Assembly (NCBI GenBank): GCA_964508705.1 | Contig: CAZDUS010000001.1 | Location: forward strand, 62,001 to 126,000 | From: CAZDUS01 sp964508705 | GTDB taxonomy: Bacteria > Verrucomicrobiota > Kiritimatiellia > CAIKKV01 > CAITUY01 | Direction: 5' to 3' | DNA length: 64,000 bases | The notes under the pieces: generated by a model | What the model saw: the letters and a program-made list of their open reading frames with translations, nothing else | The model's database searches: none | What the model was told of the DNA's origin: nothing | Part shown: one piece after another, positions 44,847-54,265 of the stretch | Layout of the letters: the number at the start of each line of letters is the position of its first letter | Position numbering within the stretch: the stretch's first letter is position 1 | Program-made: the position numbers and the translations under genes

Positions 44847-46651
44847 AGGCCTATGCGTTTTTTCAGCGCCGCAAGCTGAGCCTTCATACGGGCAGGCAAC
44901 CTGTTGCCGGCTGTATTGAGGTAGGATTCAATCTCCGGCACTTCCGCCTTCCATCCCTCCGCATCAATGCGCAGCAGTTCGGTCACTTCAGCATCGCTGA
45001 TCTTCAACCCATTGAGGTCCAGATCGCCCTTGTTCGGCACATAGCCGACCGGCGTCTCCGTGGCACCGATTTTGCCTTCGACGCGCTCGCACATCCACTT
45101 CAGGACACGGGAATTCTCGCCAAATCCCGGCCACAGCCATTTGCCATCCGGGGATTTCCGGAACCAGTTCGTGTAGAAGATTTTGGGAGCCTTGTCGCCC
45201 ACCTTGTCCCCCATGCTGAACCAGTGCTGCCAGTAGTCACCCACGTGGTAACCACAGAACGGCAACATGGCCATCGGGTCGCGCCGAATGGATTTCTTGA
45301 CGTCCAACGCGGCGGCGGTGGCCTCGGAGGCGGCCGTGGCGCCCATATACACGCCGTGATCCCAATCATAGGCCTGACTCACAAGCGGCACCAGCGCGGA
45401 GCGGCGCCCGCCAAAGATAAAGATATCGATGGGCACGCCTTTCGGATCTTCCCAGTCGGAACAGATCACTGGACACTGATGCGCGGGAGCAGTGAACCGG
45501 GCATTGGGATGGGCGCCCTTCGCAGGCTTACCATCGGCATCCTTCTTGTCCGGCGTCCAGTCGTTGCCCTTCCAGTCAATGCCGTGCTTGCAGTCAACAG
45601 CCATTTCCTCCCACCAGACATCACCATCGTCGGTTAGCACGCAGTTCGTGAAGATGGAGTTAGTCTTGATCGTATCCATCGCCATGGGATTGGACTTGTA
45701 GCTGGTACCCGGGGCGACACCGAAGAAACCCGACTCGGGATTGATCGCGCGCAGCCGGCCATCGGGGCCGACCTTCATCCAGGCAATATCGTCGCCAATG
45801 CATTCGCACTTCCACCCCGGGATCGAGGGCTGGAGCATCGCCAGATTGGTCTTGCCGCAGGCGCTGGGGAAGGCGGCGGCAATGTGAAAACGTTTCCCCT
45901 GGGGATTTGTAAGGCGAAGAATCAGCATATGTTCAGCCATCCAACCCTCACGGCGAGCCATGGTGGAGGCAATGCGCAGGGCGAGACATTTCTTACCCAG
46001 CAGAGCGTTGCCACCGTAACCAGACCCGAAGGACCAGATAAGGTTCTCCTCCGGGAAATGAGCGATATACTTCTTCTCGATCGGAGCGCACGGCCATGAG
46101 GTATCTTTCTGGCCGGGTTCAAGCGGAGCACCCACGGAATGCAAACAGGGGATGAATTCCCCATTCTCACCCAGGGTTTCAAGCACCTTGTTCCCCACGC
46201 GCGTCATGATGTGCATGTTCACCACAACATAGGGCGAATCAGAGATCTCAACGCCAATTTTCGAAATCGGCGACCCGATGGGACCCATGCTGAAAGGGAT
46301 GACGTACATCGTGCGGCCCTTCATACAGCCGTCGTATAAGGCACGCATGGTTTTCTTTAACTCGACAGGATCAATCCAGTTGTTTGTTGGGCCGGCTTCT
46401 TCCTGGGTTTTTGATGCAATATAGGTGCGGTCCTCGACGCGCGCCACATCGCTCGGATGACTACGAAACAGATAACTGTTCGGTCGCTTCTTCAGGGGAG
46501 TGGCCATGCCGGCGTCGACCATGATCTTGATCATGTTGTCATATTCAGCCTTGGATCCGTCACACCAGTGAATGCTCGCCGGCTGGCAAAGCTTTGCGAC
46601 TTCCTGTACCCATTCGATCAACTTCTGATTCTTGGTTGGTTCTTTTGACAT
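44843..46651 (-). CDS. pckG: phosphoenolpyruvate carboxykinase (GTP)
   Basis: 602 residues, normal for the GTP-dependent family. IHWCDGSKAEYDN near the N-terminus, YVIPFSMGPIGSPISKIGVE, P-loop FPSACGKTNLAM with the reactive Cys, GDDIAWMKVGPDGRLRAINP, WEDPKGVPIDIFIFGGRR, and NWFRKSPDGKWLWPGFGENS are present. It converts oxaloacetate and PEP; in anaerobes it often runs in the carboxylating direction. ATG 46651 follows AGGAG. Confidence 0.98.
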   Translation of the reverse strand: MSKEPTKNQKLIEWVQEVAKLCQPASIHWCDGSKAEYDNMIKIMVDAGMATPLKKRPNSYLFRSHPSDVARVEDRTYIASKTQEEAGPTNNWIDPVELKKTMRALYDGCMKGRTMYVIPFSMGPIGSPISKIGVEISDSPYVVVNMHIMTRVGNKVLETLGENGEFIPCLHSVGAPLEPGQKDTSWPCAPIEKKYIAHFPEENLIWSFGSGYGGNALLGKKCLALRIASTMARREGWMAEHMLILRLTNPQGKRFHIAAAFPSACGKTNLAMLQPSIPGWKCECIGDDIAWMKVGPDGRLRAINPESGFFGVAPGTSYKSNPMAMDTIKTNSIFTNCVLTDDGDVWWEEMAVDCKHGIDWKGNDWTPDKKDADGKPAKGAHPNARFTAPAHQCPVICSDWEDPKGVPIDIFIFGGRRSALVPLVSQAYDWDHGVYMGATAASEATAAALDVKKSIRRDPMAMLPFCGYHVGDYWQHWFSMGDKVGDKAPKIFYTNWFRKSPDGKWLWPGFGENSRVLKWMCERVEGKIGATETPVGYVPNKGDLDLNGLKISDAEVTELLRIDAEGWKAEVPEIESYLNTAGNRLPARMKAQLAALKKRIGL

Positions 46652-46851
46652 CTTCTTCTCCTGTTAAGTGCGCCCTTCTCCTTCTCACTCCATTCTCAAC
46701 CAGCACATCATTCAGCATGCTGGCCCGAATTTGGGGGCGCAGTCTAGGGATCGAGCCTGCTGAAAACAAGCCTAAAAGCAGGTTTTTTCCTGAATCAGAA
46801 TCAGGAACACCCTGATGGTGTATTTAGCCTCGATATTGTACAAGACAGCCT

Positions 46852-47085
46852 ATGAAAACAAGCTTTCACGCATGGATGTCCGGGGCCGCAATGGCTCTGT
46901 CTTCAGGTTTAGCCAAGGCGTCGGATGTCGCCGAAGCCCACCAATTGAGTTCAGGCACCATTGGAACCATGGCGCAATCCCACCCCGTGCTAACTGTGTT
47001 CATCCATGTAGTGATTACCATCCTGGTCGTGGGTGCCATAGCCACTGTCTTTTCCGTCCTCGTCAACCCCCAGTCTTCCCGCTGA
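46852..47085 (+). CDS. small hypothetical membrane protein
   Basis: 77 residues: N-terminal signal-like stretch (WMSGAAMALSSGLAKASD), a short linker, and one clear membrane helix at about 48-69 (TVFIHVVITILVVGAIATVF). No family recognised and no strong ribosome site, so it is moderately supported; it is preferred over a 147-codon frame that overlaps it because that frame runs into the repeat cluster and has no protein-like features. Confidence 0.45.
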   Translation: MKTSFHAWMSGAAMALSSGLAKASDVAEAHQLSSGTIGTMAQSHPVLTVFIHVVITILVVGAIATVFSVLVNPQSSR

Positions 47086-47153
47086 GGTTCACACATCGAC
47101 AAGGGGTTCCCTGTCAGTTTGTTTGGCAAGAATTGAGGGGATTTGCATTCGTT

Positions 47154-47345
47154 GCGCAGGGTTTAGCCCTGCGAGGAAATTCAAACCAGCACTCGAATAA
47201 TCCCTTCTTTATGCCACCGGATGAACTGATTCAGGCCAAACTAAAGGCGCAGGCGTAAAGCCTGCGCTACCGGAATGGATTGGATTTGTATTGGTAGCGC
47301 AGGGTTTAGCCCTGCGAGGGTTTGGGTTCAGGGATTTTGGGTTCG
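47154..47345. repeat. cluster of three GCGCAGG hairpins and a heptad tract
   Basis: In the 333-base gap before leuS. Hairpins CGCAGGG/CCCTGCG with loop TTTAG at 47155-47173 and again at 47298-47316 (23 bases identical between copies), and between them GCGCAGGC/GCCTGCGC with loop GTAAA at 47247-47267, an inverted copy in which one stem pair is changed on both sides. A heptad tract (GGTTTGG, GTTCAGG, GATTTTG, GGTTCGC) follows at 47319-47346. No gene seen. Confidence 0.65.
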
Positions 47346-47418
47346 CTGTTGAATCCTTGGCGCAATTCCATATAGTTACCCCCTTTGCCGCACAACAGCG
47401 TTAAGAAAGCGGATTACC

Positions 47419-49926
47419 ATGAACGAACGATACCCTTTTGAAAATGTCGAATCCAAGTGGCAGAAGTACTGGGCCGACAACGGCGTATTCAACGTGGACA
47501 CCTCGCGCCACGAAAAGAAATACTACTGCCTCACCATGTTCCCCTATCCCTCCGGCACCATGCACGTCGGACACGGACGCAACTACATCATCGGCGACGC
47601 CGTCACCCGCTACAAAATGGCCCGCGGCTTCCGTGTCCTCTCCCCCATGGGTTGGGACGCCTTCGGCCTGCCCGCGGAAAATGCCGCCAAACAGCGAGGC
47701 GTCCACCCCAAGGAGTGGACATACAGCAATATCGAGAAGATGAAACTCCAACTCCAGTCCTGGGGCATCGCCTACGACTGGAACCGCGAAATCGCCACCT
47801 GCCACCCCGACTATTACCGCTGGACCCAGTGGGTCTTCCTCAAACTCCACGAACGCGGCCTCGCCTACCAGAAGAATGCACCCGTCAACTGGTGCGACTA
47901 TTGCACCACCCTCGCCAACGAGGAAGTCCTCCCTAATGGCACCTGCGAACGTTGCGGTCGCCCCGTCCACAAGAAGGACCTCACCCAGTGGTTCTTCAAG
48001 ATCACCGAGTATGCCCCGAAACTGCTCGATGACTTATCCCTGCTCGATAAGTGGCCCGAAAAGGTCCGCACCATGCAGGCCAACTGGATCGGACGTTCCG
48101 AGGGCGCCCGCGTGGAATTCACCATTGCCGAAACCGGGGACCCCTGCCCCGTCTTCACCACGCGCCCGGATACCATCTACGGTGTCACCGTCATGGCTCT
48201 CGCTCCGGAACACCCCCTCGTGGAAAAACTGCTCAAGAACAATCCACGGGAAACGGAAATCCGCGCCTTCGTGGAAAAGGAAAAAATGGTCTCCGCCGCC
48301 GAGCGAACCGATGACAACACCCGCAAGGAGGGCGTGTTCTCCGGCTACCACGTCAAGAACCCCTACAACGGCGACCTCGCCCCGCTGTGGATCACCAATT
48401 ACGTCCTCATGGAATACGGCACCGGCGCCGTAATGGCAGTCCCCGCCCATGACCAGCGGGACTTCGATTTCGCCAAGACCTACAAACTCCCCATCAAGGT
48501 CGTCATCCAGAACCCCGAAGGCTCCCTCAAGCCCGAGGCCATGAAGGAAGCCTATGTCGAGGACGGCACCATGGCGAATTCCGGCCCGTTCAACGGACGC
48601 CAGAACCGCGAAGCCATGCACGACATCATCCAATTTGCCGTGGACGGCAAATTCGGTGAATTCACCACCAACTACCGCATCCGCGACTGGCTGATCAGCC
48701 GCCAGCGCTACTGGGGGGCCCCAATCCCAATCGTCCATTGCGATTCCTGCGGCTCTGTCCCCGTCCCGGAAAAGGACCTCCCAGTTCTGCTTCCCGACGA
48801 CGTCGATTTCAAATCCGAGCGCGGCAACCCCCTCTCCTTCCACGAGGAGTTCGTCAAGACAACCTGTCCCAAGTGCGGCAAACCCGCGCGCCGGGAAACC
48901 GATACCCTCGCACAGTGGCTTTGCTCCTGCTGGTACTACCTCCGCTACGTTAACCCGCGGCTGACCACTGCCGCCTATAACAAGGCTGACGTGGATTACT
49001 GGTTGCCCGTCGATCAATACATCGGTGGTATCGAGCACGCCGTTCTTCATTTGCTCTATTCCCGGTTCATCCTCAAGGTCCTGCACGACGCCGATACCTG
49101 CTCCTTCCGCGAGCCCTTTGGCGCCCTGTTCACCCAGGGAATGATCTGCAAGCGCAGCGAGAAGGACGGTCAGCTTTACAAGATGTCCAAGTCCAAGGGC
49201 AATGTAGTCTCGCCGGACGAACTCATTCGTGAATACGGAGCCGACACCGTCCGCCTCTACACGCTCTTCATCGGCCCGCCGGAAAAGGATGCCGAATGGA
49301 ACGATGCCGGCGTCGAAGGCGCATTCCGTTTCCTCCGCCGCATCTGGCGGCGCGTGTACGATACCCGCGACCTCTTGCTGGCCTCCAGCTCCTTGAAGCC
49401 CGCCCTCGCCAAGATGGAGACTCCCGAACGGAATCTCTACCGCAAACTCCACGAGAGCATCGCCAAGATCACGCACGATCTGGAAGGCGCGTTCCAATTC
49501 AATACCGCCATCGCCCAGATCATGGAACTCATGAACGCCCTGGACGATATCAAGGTGGACGCCTCCAGCAGTGAACAATGCCGCGCCGTCTACCGTGAAG
49601 CCATCGAGACGCTGGTGATCCTGATTTCCCCGTTCGCTCCGCACTTTGCCGAGGAACTCTGGGGCGAGTTGGGGCACCCCCCCTCGGTCATCAAGGCAAC
49701 CTGGCCCGAGGTGAACACCAAGGCCCTGGCACGTGATGAAATCGAGATCGTCATCCAACTCAACGGCAAGATTCGCGGACGCGAAGTCATCTCGACGAGC
49801 CTTTCCCCGAAGGCCGTGGAAGCCCACGTTCTGACGCTGGACTCCACCAAGCAACTCGTGGCGGGCTTGACCATCCGCAAGGTCGTCGTGGTACCGGGCA
49901 AACTGGTTAACATCGTGGCCACCTGA
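47419..49926 (+). CDS. leuS: leucyl-tRNA synthetase
   Basis: 835 residues, class I synthetase. HIGH region MFPYPSGTMHVGHGRNYIIG, zinc-binding CDYCTTLANEEV ... CERCGRPVHKKD, the CP1 editing domain (VFTTRPDTIYGVTVMALAPE, MAVPAHDQRDFDFAKTY), KMSKSKGNVVSPDELIREYG with the KMSKS loop, and the C-terminal anticodon and TRAM-like end. It charges tRNA-Leu and hydrolyses mischarged products. The ribosome site is weak. Confidence 0.98.
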   Translation: MNERYPFENVESKWQKYWADNGVFNVDTSRHEKKYYCLTMFPYPSGTMHVGHGRNYIIGDAVTRYKMARGFRVLSPMGWDAFGLPAENAAKQRGVHPKEWTYSNIEKMKLQLQSWGIAYDWNREIATCHPDYYRWTQWVFLKLHERGLAYQKNAPVNWCDYCTTLANEEVLPNGTCERCGRPVHKKDLTQWFFKITEYAPKLLDDLSLLDKWPEKVRTMQANWIGRSEGARVEFTIAETGDPCPVFTTRPDTIYGVTVMALAPEHPLVEKLLKNNPRETEIRAFVEKEKMVSAAERTDDNTRKEGVFSGYHVKNPYNGDLAPLWITNYVLMEYGTGAVMAVPAHDQRDFDFAKTYKLPIKVVIQNPEGSLKPEAMKEAYVEDGTMANSGPFNGRQNREAMHDIIQFAVDGKFGEFTTNYRIRDWLISRQRYWGAPIPIVHCDSCGSVPVPEKDLPVLLPDDVDFKSERGNPLSFHEEFVKTTCPKCGKPARRETDTLAQWLCSCWYYLRYVNPRLTTAAYNKADVDYWLPVDQYIGGIEHAVLHLLYSRFILKVLHDADTCSFREPFGALFTQGMICKRSEKDGQLYKMSKSKGNVVSPDELIREYGADTVRLYTLFIGPPEKDAEWNDAGVEGAFRFLRRIWRRVYDTRDLLLASSSLKPALAKMETPERNLYRKLHESIAKITHDLEGAFQFNTAIAQIMELMNALDDIKVDASSSEQCRAVYREAIETLVILISPFAPHFAEELWGELGHPPSVIKATWPEVNTKALARDEIEIVIQLNGKIRGREVISTSLSPKAVEAHVLTLDSTKQLVAGLTIRKVVVVPGKLVNIVAT

Positions 49927-49943
49927 TCAACCCACCTTTGGAG

Positions 49944-49963
49944 GGCCATGCTCCGTCATGGCC
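49944..49963. repeat. dispersed hairpin element after leuS
   Basis: GGCCATG / CATGGCC with loop CTCCGT, 17 bases after the leuS stop. The same element with one stem pair exchanged is at 55242-55261. May help end the leuS transcript. Confidence 0.55.
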
Positions 49964-49973
49964 AATACTCAAA

Positions 49974-50108
49974 ATGAACCGCTGGAAAGAAGGCATACAA
50001 GCATTGGGGCGCTCGCTCTTCGGGTTGACCGTTTCCGAACGCCGCCTCTTATGCGTCATCGTAGCCCTAGCCCTCCTTGGCCTAGCCATCAAATGGTGGA
50101 CCCGCTAA
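49974..50108 (+). CDS. 44-residue membrane peptide, possibly a truncated ComEA-like gene
   Basis: ATG 49974 to TAA 50106-50108. MNRWKEGIQALGRSLFGLTV leads to SERRLLCVIVALALLGLAIK, one clear membrane helix, then WWTR. This looks like the anchor of a ComEA-type DNA-uptake protein whose helix-hairpin-helix domain is missing, since no matching sequence follows. No ribosome site. It could be a stub left by the event that brought in the next gene. Confidence 0.35.
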   Translation: MNRWKEGIQALGRSLFGLTVSERRLLCVIVALALLGLAIKWWTR

Positions 50109-50404
50109 CTAGCGTATTGCCCCCTCGATCAAATGAACATAGGGCGCGCTGTCCTCGGCTAGCTGTTGTTACTAAGGACATTACGAGGGGGGCAAGCACT
50201 TCGCGGGTCAGGACGATTGACGAATCGGAAGGTACTTTACTCTCATAAAGAATGTGGCAGAATTTCAACAAAGATTCACTGTGTCGCAAAATGGCGCCCC
50301 GGAAAGGGCGGCAAGGAGCTTAAGTGGTGAGCTGGTTGCTTCAATACGCATCATGAAGACCACAATCCTTTAGTCTCGCTGAAAAGCTAATCCAACGACA
50401 GGGA
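50109..50404. other. 296-base gap with an imperfect inverted repeat
   Basis: TTGCCCCCTCG (50117-50127) and CGAGGGGGGCAA (50184-50195) are inverted copies about 55 bases apart. Otherwise no gene or repeat family is seen. Sits at the left edge of the hybrid kinase region. Confidence 0.35.
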
Positions 50405-52825
50405 ATGAAGAGTGCGTGTTCCATGAAGACGACCCTCTCAAGTTGCGGTCAACCGCCTGCGGTGGCCTCCCGACCAGCGATGTCGGTGGTCTTCTTGATC
50501 GCAGCGCTGGTCGGCCTGGTGGGTTTCGCCCTTGATACGCCGATCAGCATTGTCGAATCCCCCATCCGGATCAGCCTGATCTTCGGTTCGCTCTTGCCCT
50601 TGGTGCTGGCCATAGCCTGGGGCTGGCGGGCCGGCCTGATCGCCGCGACCCTAGGACTTGCGGCGATGTATCCCTTTGCGGTCTGGCCCAAGAACGGCTG
50701 GGCCAATCTCTTGACTTACTTCCTGCTGTGCTTCTGGTTTACCCTGCACGGCTGGGCTGCCGAGCGGCGAAGCGCGGGACGGGACCGCTGGTGGCACAGC
50801 CCGTACATTGTCGAGCTGGCCTATAACCTGCTGTATGCCACGTGCATCCTCACCGTGTTCCGATGGTGCTTCGCGCTGAACCCCGCACCGTGGGCCGCCG
50901 ACGCCGAGACGGTCATGCCCATGGTGATCGCCGAACTGATTGCCATCAAGTCTGCGATCAACGGCCTGGTGCTGGTGATGATGGCCGATACCCTTCTTCA
51001 TCTGGGTCCGATGCGGCGCCTGCTACGGTTGCCCTGCGAACCCGAGCGGCGATGCGACACCGGGATCGTTTCGCTGGGGCTAGCGGTCGGAATGGTCATG
51101 ATGGGAATCGACGTCCTGGTGGCCGGACTTATGCAAGGCGGCTGGAGCGTTGAGATCTTTCGACCCGATCACCGGCGCCTGCTCTCGCAACTCCTGCTAC
51201 TACTGATCGTTCTGGCCGGCACCCTGCTGGTGGCCGCGGGCTTCCGCCGGCGCGAGCGCATTGGCCAGCAGTTGCAGGCGAGTAATCGGCGACTGGCACT
51301 CGCTCTGCGGGGCGGAAGATTGGGGCTGTGGGATTGGTGCCCGCAGACCGGTGCCGTCATCTATGATGAAATGTGGGCCCGAATGCTAGGCTACCGACCC
51401 GATGAGGTCGAACCCCGAGTTGACTTCTTTAAGCAGAGCGTTCACTCTGATGACCTGCAAGCCGTGCTTGATCGCCTGCAAGCCCATATCGAGGGACGGT
51501 CCCCGGCCTATGTGTCCGAGCACCGTCTACGCCGGAAGAGTGGCGAATGGATATGGGTCCACGATCAGGGAGAGGTCGCGGAGCGCGATGCAGAGGGGCA
51601 TCCCATCCGGGTCACCGGCGTAATCGCCGACATCACCGAGCGCATCCATGCGGACAAGGATCGGGAGGCGCTCCAGACGCAACTGAGCCAGCACGAGAAA
51701 ATGGACGCCATCGGCCAACTCGCCGGCGGGATCGCCCACGACTTCAACAACCAGCTCAACGGCATCATCGGGTTCGCGGAGCTGCTGAAGGCTAAGTCGA
51801 ATGACGCCGTTCTCTATGGCTACGCCGAGAACATCCTGAAGGCCTCCCGCCGGGCGGCGACTCTCACCGCGCAACTCCTTGCCTTCGGCCGCAAGGGTAA
51901 GAACCTGATCGCCTCCGTGGACATGCACAAAGTCATTGCGGAGGTGGTCGAACTCCTGCACCGCAGCATCGACAAACGGATCGAGATCAAGCAGCACCTG
52001 GCAACGGCGTCCTCTGCCGTACTTGGTGACCCGACTCAACTGCAGAATGCGGTTCTCAATCTTGCCCTGAACGCTCGGGATGCCATGCCGCAGGGTGGTG
52101 TGCTAAGCTTCTCCACCCATGTCGTCACCTTGGAGGAGGGTTCTCTGGGAGAAGAGCTGGCCGCGGGCCAATATCTGGAGTTGTGTGTGACCGATACCGG
52201 CATTGGGATGGATGCCGAAGTGAAAAATCGGCTGTTCGAGCCCTTCTTTACCACCAAGGAAGTTGGCAAAGGCACCGGGCTCGGCCTTGCTTCCGTCTAC
52301 GGGACCATGCGGAACCACCACGGCGCAATCCGGGTTGATAGCGAGCCAGGCCGGGGTAGTTCCTTCCATCTGTACCTTCCAGTGCATGAGGTGCCCGATA
52401 CGGCGACGGTGGTCACCCCCGCAGCTATTTCCGTCCATGGCCACGGACGGATCCTGCTTGTGGATGACGAACCCATCAATCTCGTTCTCGGCAGCGCGAT
52501 GCTGCGGAATCTGGGCTATGAGGTGATCCCCTGCGACGATCCGATTCAGGCTCTGGAGCGTTATCAGCAGGAGTGGCGCACGATTGATCTGGTGTTGCTG
52601 GATATGATCATGCCGAAGTTGGGCGGCAAGCAGTTGTTTCTGGCCATGAAGCAGGAAAACCAGCATATCCGGGCGCTTCTCATGTCTGGCTTCAGCATTG
52701 ATGGTGAGGCGCAGGCTATCCTCGATCATGGGGTGCTCGCATTTTTGCAGAAGCCTTTCGAGTTGGCGGAGCTGTCGCGCAAAGTGGCAGACTCCATGAA
52801 CGAGTCGGCACATATGGGCAGGTAA
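50405..52825 (+). CDS. membrane hybrid histidine kinase with PAS and receiver domains
   Basis: 806 residues. About eight membrane helices at 25-280 form a sensor module. A PAS/PAC domain follows (about 295-415, GLWDWCPQTGAVIYDEMWAR, HRLRRKSGEWIWVHDQG), then the kinase: His445 in GGIAHDFNNQLNGIIGFAEL, N-box LNLALNARDAMPQGG, DTGIGMDAEV, GKGTGLGLASVYG. The C-terminal receiver (about 675-800) has ILLVDDEPINL, phospho-acceptor Asp733 in LVLLDMIMPKLGG and Lys783 in LQKPFEL. Start ATG 50405 has AGGGA directly adjacent; ATG 50423 is possible. It is alone between leuS and a nucleotide-sugar operon, flanked by an inverted repeat and a transposase scrap, which suggests acquisition. Confidence 0.9.
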   Translation: MKSACSMKTTLSSCGQPPAVASRPAMSVVFLIAALVGLVGFALDTPISIVESPIRISLIFGSLLPLVLAIAWGWRAGLIAATLGLAAMYPFAVWPKNGWANLLTYFLLCFWFTLHGWAAERRSAGRDRWWHSPYIVELAYNLLYATCILTVFRWCFALNPAPWAADAETVMPMVIAELIAIKSAINGLVLVMMADTLLHLGPMRRLLRLPCEPERRCDTGIVSLGLAVGMVMMGIDVLVAGLMQGGWSVEIFRPDHRRLLSQLLLLLIVLAGTLLVAAGFRRRERIGQQLQASNRRLALALRGGRLGLWDWCPQTGAVIYDEMWARMLGYRPDEVEPRVDFFKQSVHSDDLQAVLDRLQAHIEGRSPAYVSEHRLRRKSGEWIWVHDQGEVAERDAEGHPIRVTGVIADITERIHADKDREALQTQLSQHEKMDAIGQLAGGIAHDFNNQLNGIIGFAELLKAKSNDAVLYGYAENILKASRRAATLTAQLLAFGRKGKNLIASVDMHKVIAEVVELLHRSIDKRIEIKQHLATASSAVLGDPTQLQNAVLNLALNARDAMPQGGVLSFSTHVVTLEEGSLGEELAAGQYLELCVTDTGIGMDAEVKNRLFEPFFTTKEVGKGTGLGLASVYGTMRNHHGAIRVDSEPGRGSSFHLYLPVHEVPDTATVVTPAAISVHGHGRILLVDDEPINLVLGSAMLRNLGYEVIPCDDPIQALERYQQEWRTIDLVLLDMIMPKLGGKQLFLAMKQENQHIRALLMSGFSIDGEAQAILDHGVLAFLQKPFELAELSRKVADSMNESAHMGR

Positions 52826-52864
52826 TGTGAAGCATAGGGGTCAGAGAAACCCTTGAAACAATAG

Positions 52865-53023
52865 ATAGCTTTTTGCAGGCGTCGCCGTGATTCGTCACTG
52901 CGCGGTGTGGCTGTGCGATTCCTTTGCCGGTATGCCGGGCTTACCCAGCAACAAGCGGCTAAGGCACTAAACATAGGCAGCGGGGCGGCCATCAACCACC
53001 AACTCCTTAAATCACATCAATAG
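52865..53023 (+). pseudogene. C-terminal scrap of a REP-associated (IS200-like) transposase
   Basis: A 52-codon reading ending at TAG 53021-53023 gives RDSSLRGVAVRFLCRYAGLT then QQQAAKALNIGSGAAINHQL, the helix-turn-helix tail seen at the end of REP-associated tyrosine transposases. A stop (52862) lies just upstream, and the catalytic HUH and Tyr parts are gone. Confidence 0.5.
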
Positions 53024-53075
53024 ACCCACCCCAATACTCGACAACCCAACCACCAAAGCGTATAAAGCTCAACCT

Positions 53076-54230
53076 ATGGGGGACACAAAAATCAAAATCA
53101 TGTCCGTCGTCGGCGCGCGTCCGAACTTTATGAAAATCGCGCCCTTCGCTCGCGAATTACGCATCCACGCCAAGCGCTTCGATCACATCCTCGTCCATAC
53201 CGGCCAGCACTATGACGTCACCATGTCGGAAGCCTTTTTCAAGGCCCTCGACATCCCCAGCCCCGACGTCGATCTCGAAATCGGCTCTGGATCCCACGCC
53301 GAACAGGTCGGCCGCACCATGATAGCCTTCGAGAAAACCGTCCGAACCCACAAGCCGGACTGGGTCGTCGTTGTCGGTGACGTCAACGCCACTTGCGCCT
53401 GCGCCATCACCGCAAAGAAGGAACACGTCAAACTCGCCCACATCGAGGCCGGTCTGCGCTCCTTCGATCTCGATATGCCCGAGGAAATCAACCGGATGGT
53501 CACCGACCGCCTCTCCGATCTCCTCTTTACCACCGACGAATTAGCCGACACCCACCTCCTCCACGAAGGTGTCCCCGCCAACCGCATCAAACGGGTCGGC
53601 AACATCATGATCGACACCCTGGAGCAACAGCGCGCCACCGCCGCAACCTTGGACCCCAACACCTTCTGCCGCACCCAATCCCTCGAAGGAAGCTCCTCCC
53701 CTCTGCCTCCCATCAGGAATGATCGCTTTGCCGTCGTCACCCTGCACCGCCCCTCCAACGTGGATAACCCGGACATCCTGCGCCATCTCGTCACCTTCCT
53801 GACTGACGAAGTGGCCTCCGTTATGCCCTTGATCTGGCCAGTGCATCCGCGTACCCGCAAGCAACTGGAATCGTTCGGCTTGTGGAAAACCATTTGCCAA
53901 TGCCCGGGCATGATCCTGACCTCCCCCCTCGGCTACCACGACATGCTGCGCCTCACCATGAGCGCCCGAGTCATGTTCTCTGACAGTGGCGGCCTCCAGG
54001 AGGAATGCTGTGTTATGGGGACCCCCTGCCTCACGCTCCGATGGAACACCGAGCGTCCAGTGACCCTCCGCGAACACGGCGGAGCCAGCATCCTGGTCGG
54101 AAACAATATCGACTCCATCCGGTCCGCCTTCCGCGAGAGCATAGCCCATCCGCGGTCTGTCCATCGCCCGCCCCTGTGGGACGGCAAAACCGCCGAACGG
54201 ATTGTTGCCTGTTTCAACGAATTGCAGTAA
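53076..54230 (+). CDS. wecB: non-hydrolysing UDP-N-acetylglucosamine 2-epimerase family protein
   Basis: 384 residues, GT-B fold. SVVGARPNFMKIAPFARELR, LVHTGQHYDVTMSEAFF, LAHIEAGLRSFDLDMPEEIN, ALHIRP-like VVTLHRPSNVDNP, and SDSGGLQEECCVMGTPCLTL with RWNTERPVT are all family signatures. It makes UDP-ManNAc from UDP-GlcNAc, or in a WbpI-like version epimerises a diacetamido-uronic acid. First of four plus-strand sugar genes. ATG 53076 has no clear ribosome site. Confidence 0.9.
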   Translation: MGDTKIKIMSVVGARPNFMKIAPFARELRIHAKRFDHILVHTGQHYDVTMSEAFFKALDIPSPDVDLEIGSGSHAEQVGRTMIAFEKTVRTHKPDWVVVVGDVNATCACAITAKKEHVKLAHIEAGLRSFDLDMPEEINRMVTDRLSDLLFTTDELADTHLLHEGVPANRIKRVGNIMIDTLEQQRATAATLDPNTFCRTQSLEGSSSPLPPIRNDRFAVVTLHRPSNVDNPDILRHLVTFLTDEVASVMPLIWPVHPRTRKQLESFGLWKTICQCPGMILTSPLGYHDMLRLTMSARVMFSDSGGLQEECCVMGTPCLTLRWNTERPVTLREHGGASILVGNNIDSIRSAFRESIAHPRSVHRPPLWDGKTAERIVACFNELQ

Positions 54231-54238
54231 ATGACTAC

Positions 54239-54265
54239 CCTGAACTCTAAATCCTGAACCCTTTT
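54239..54265. repeat. heptad-periodic tract before the epimerase gene
   Basis: CCTGAAC, TCTAAAT, CCTGAAC, CCTTTT in the 35-base gap, reaching the next ATG. The reverse complement matches the tract at 47319-47346 unit for unit in part. Confidence 0.6.

Noticed and set aside
46756..46788. CCTGCT / AGCAGG hairpin followed by six T on the plus strand
   Set aside because: It has terminator form but a 15-base loop, and no plus-strand gene lies upstream. It falls in the pckG leader region on the other strand, so I do not call it.
46815..47258. A 147-codon plus-strand frame before leuS
   Set aside because: It runs through the hairpin repeats, has no domain or membrane pattern, and overlaps a smaller frame with a signal and a membrane helix.
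48034..49854. A 606-codon open frame on the minus strand
   Set aside because: It lies wholly antisense to leuS, whose motifs are complete. The low-complexity Gly/Val/Asp-rich translation is the mirror of GC-rich codon use.
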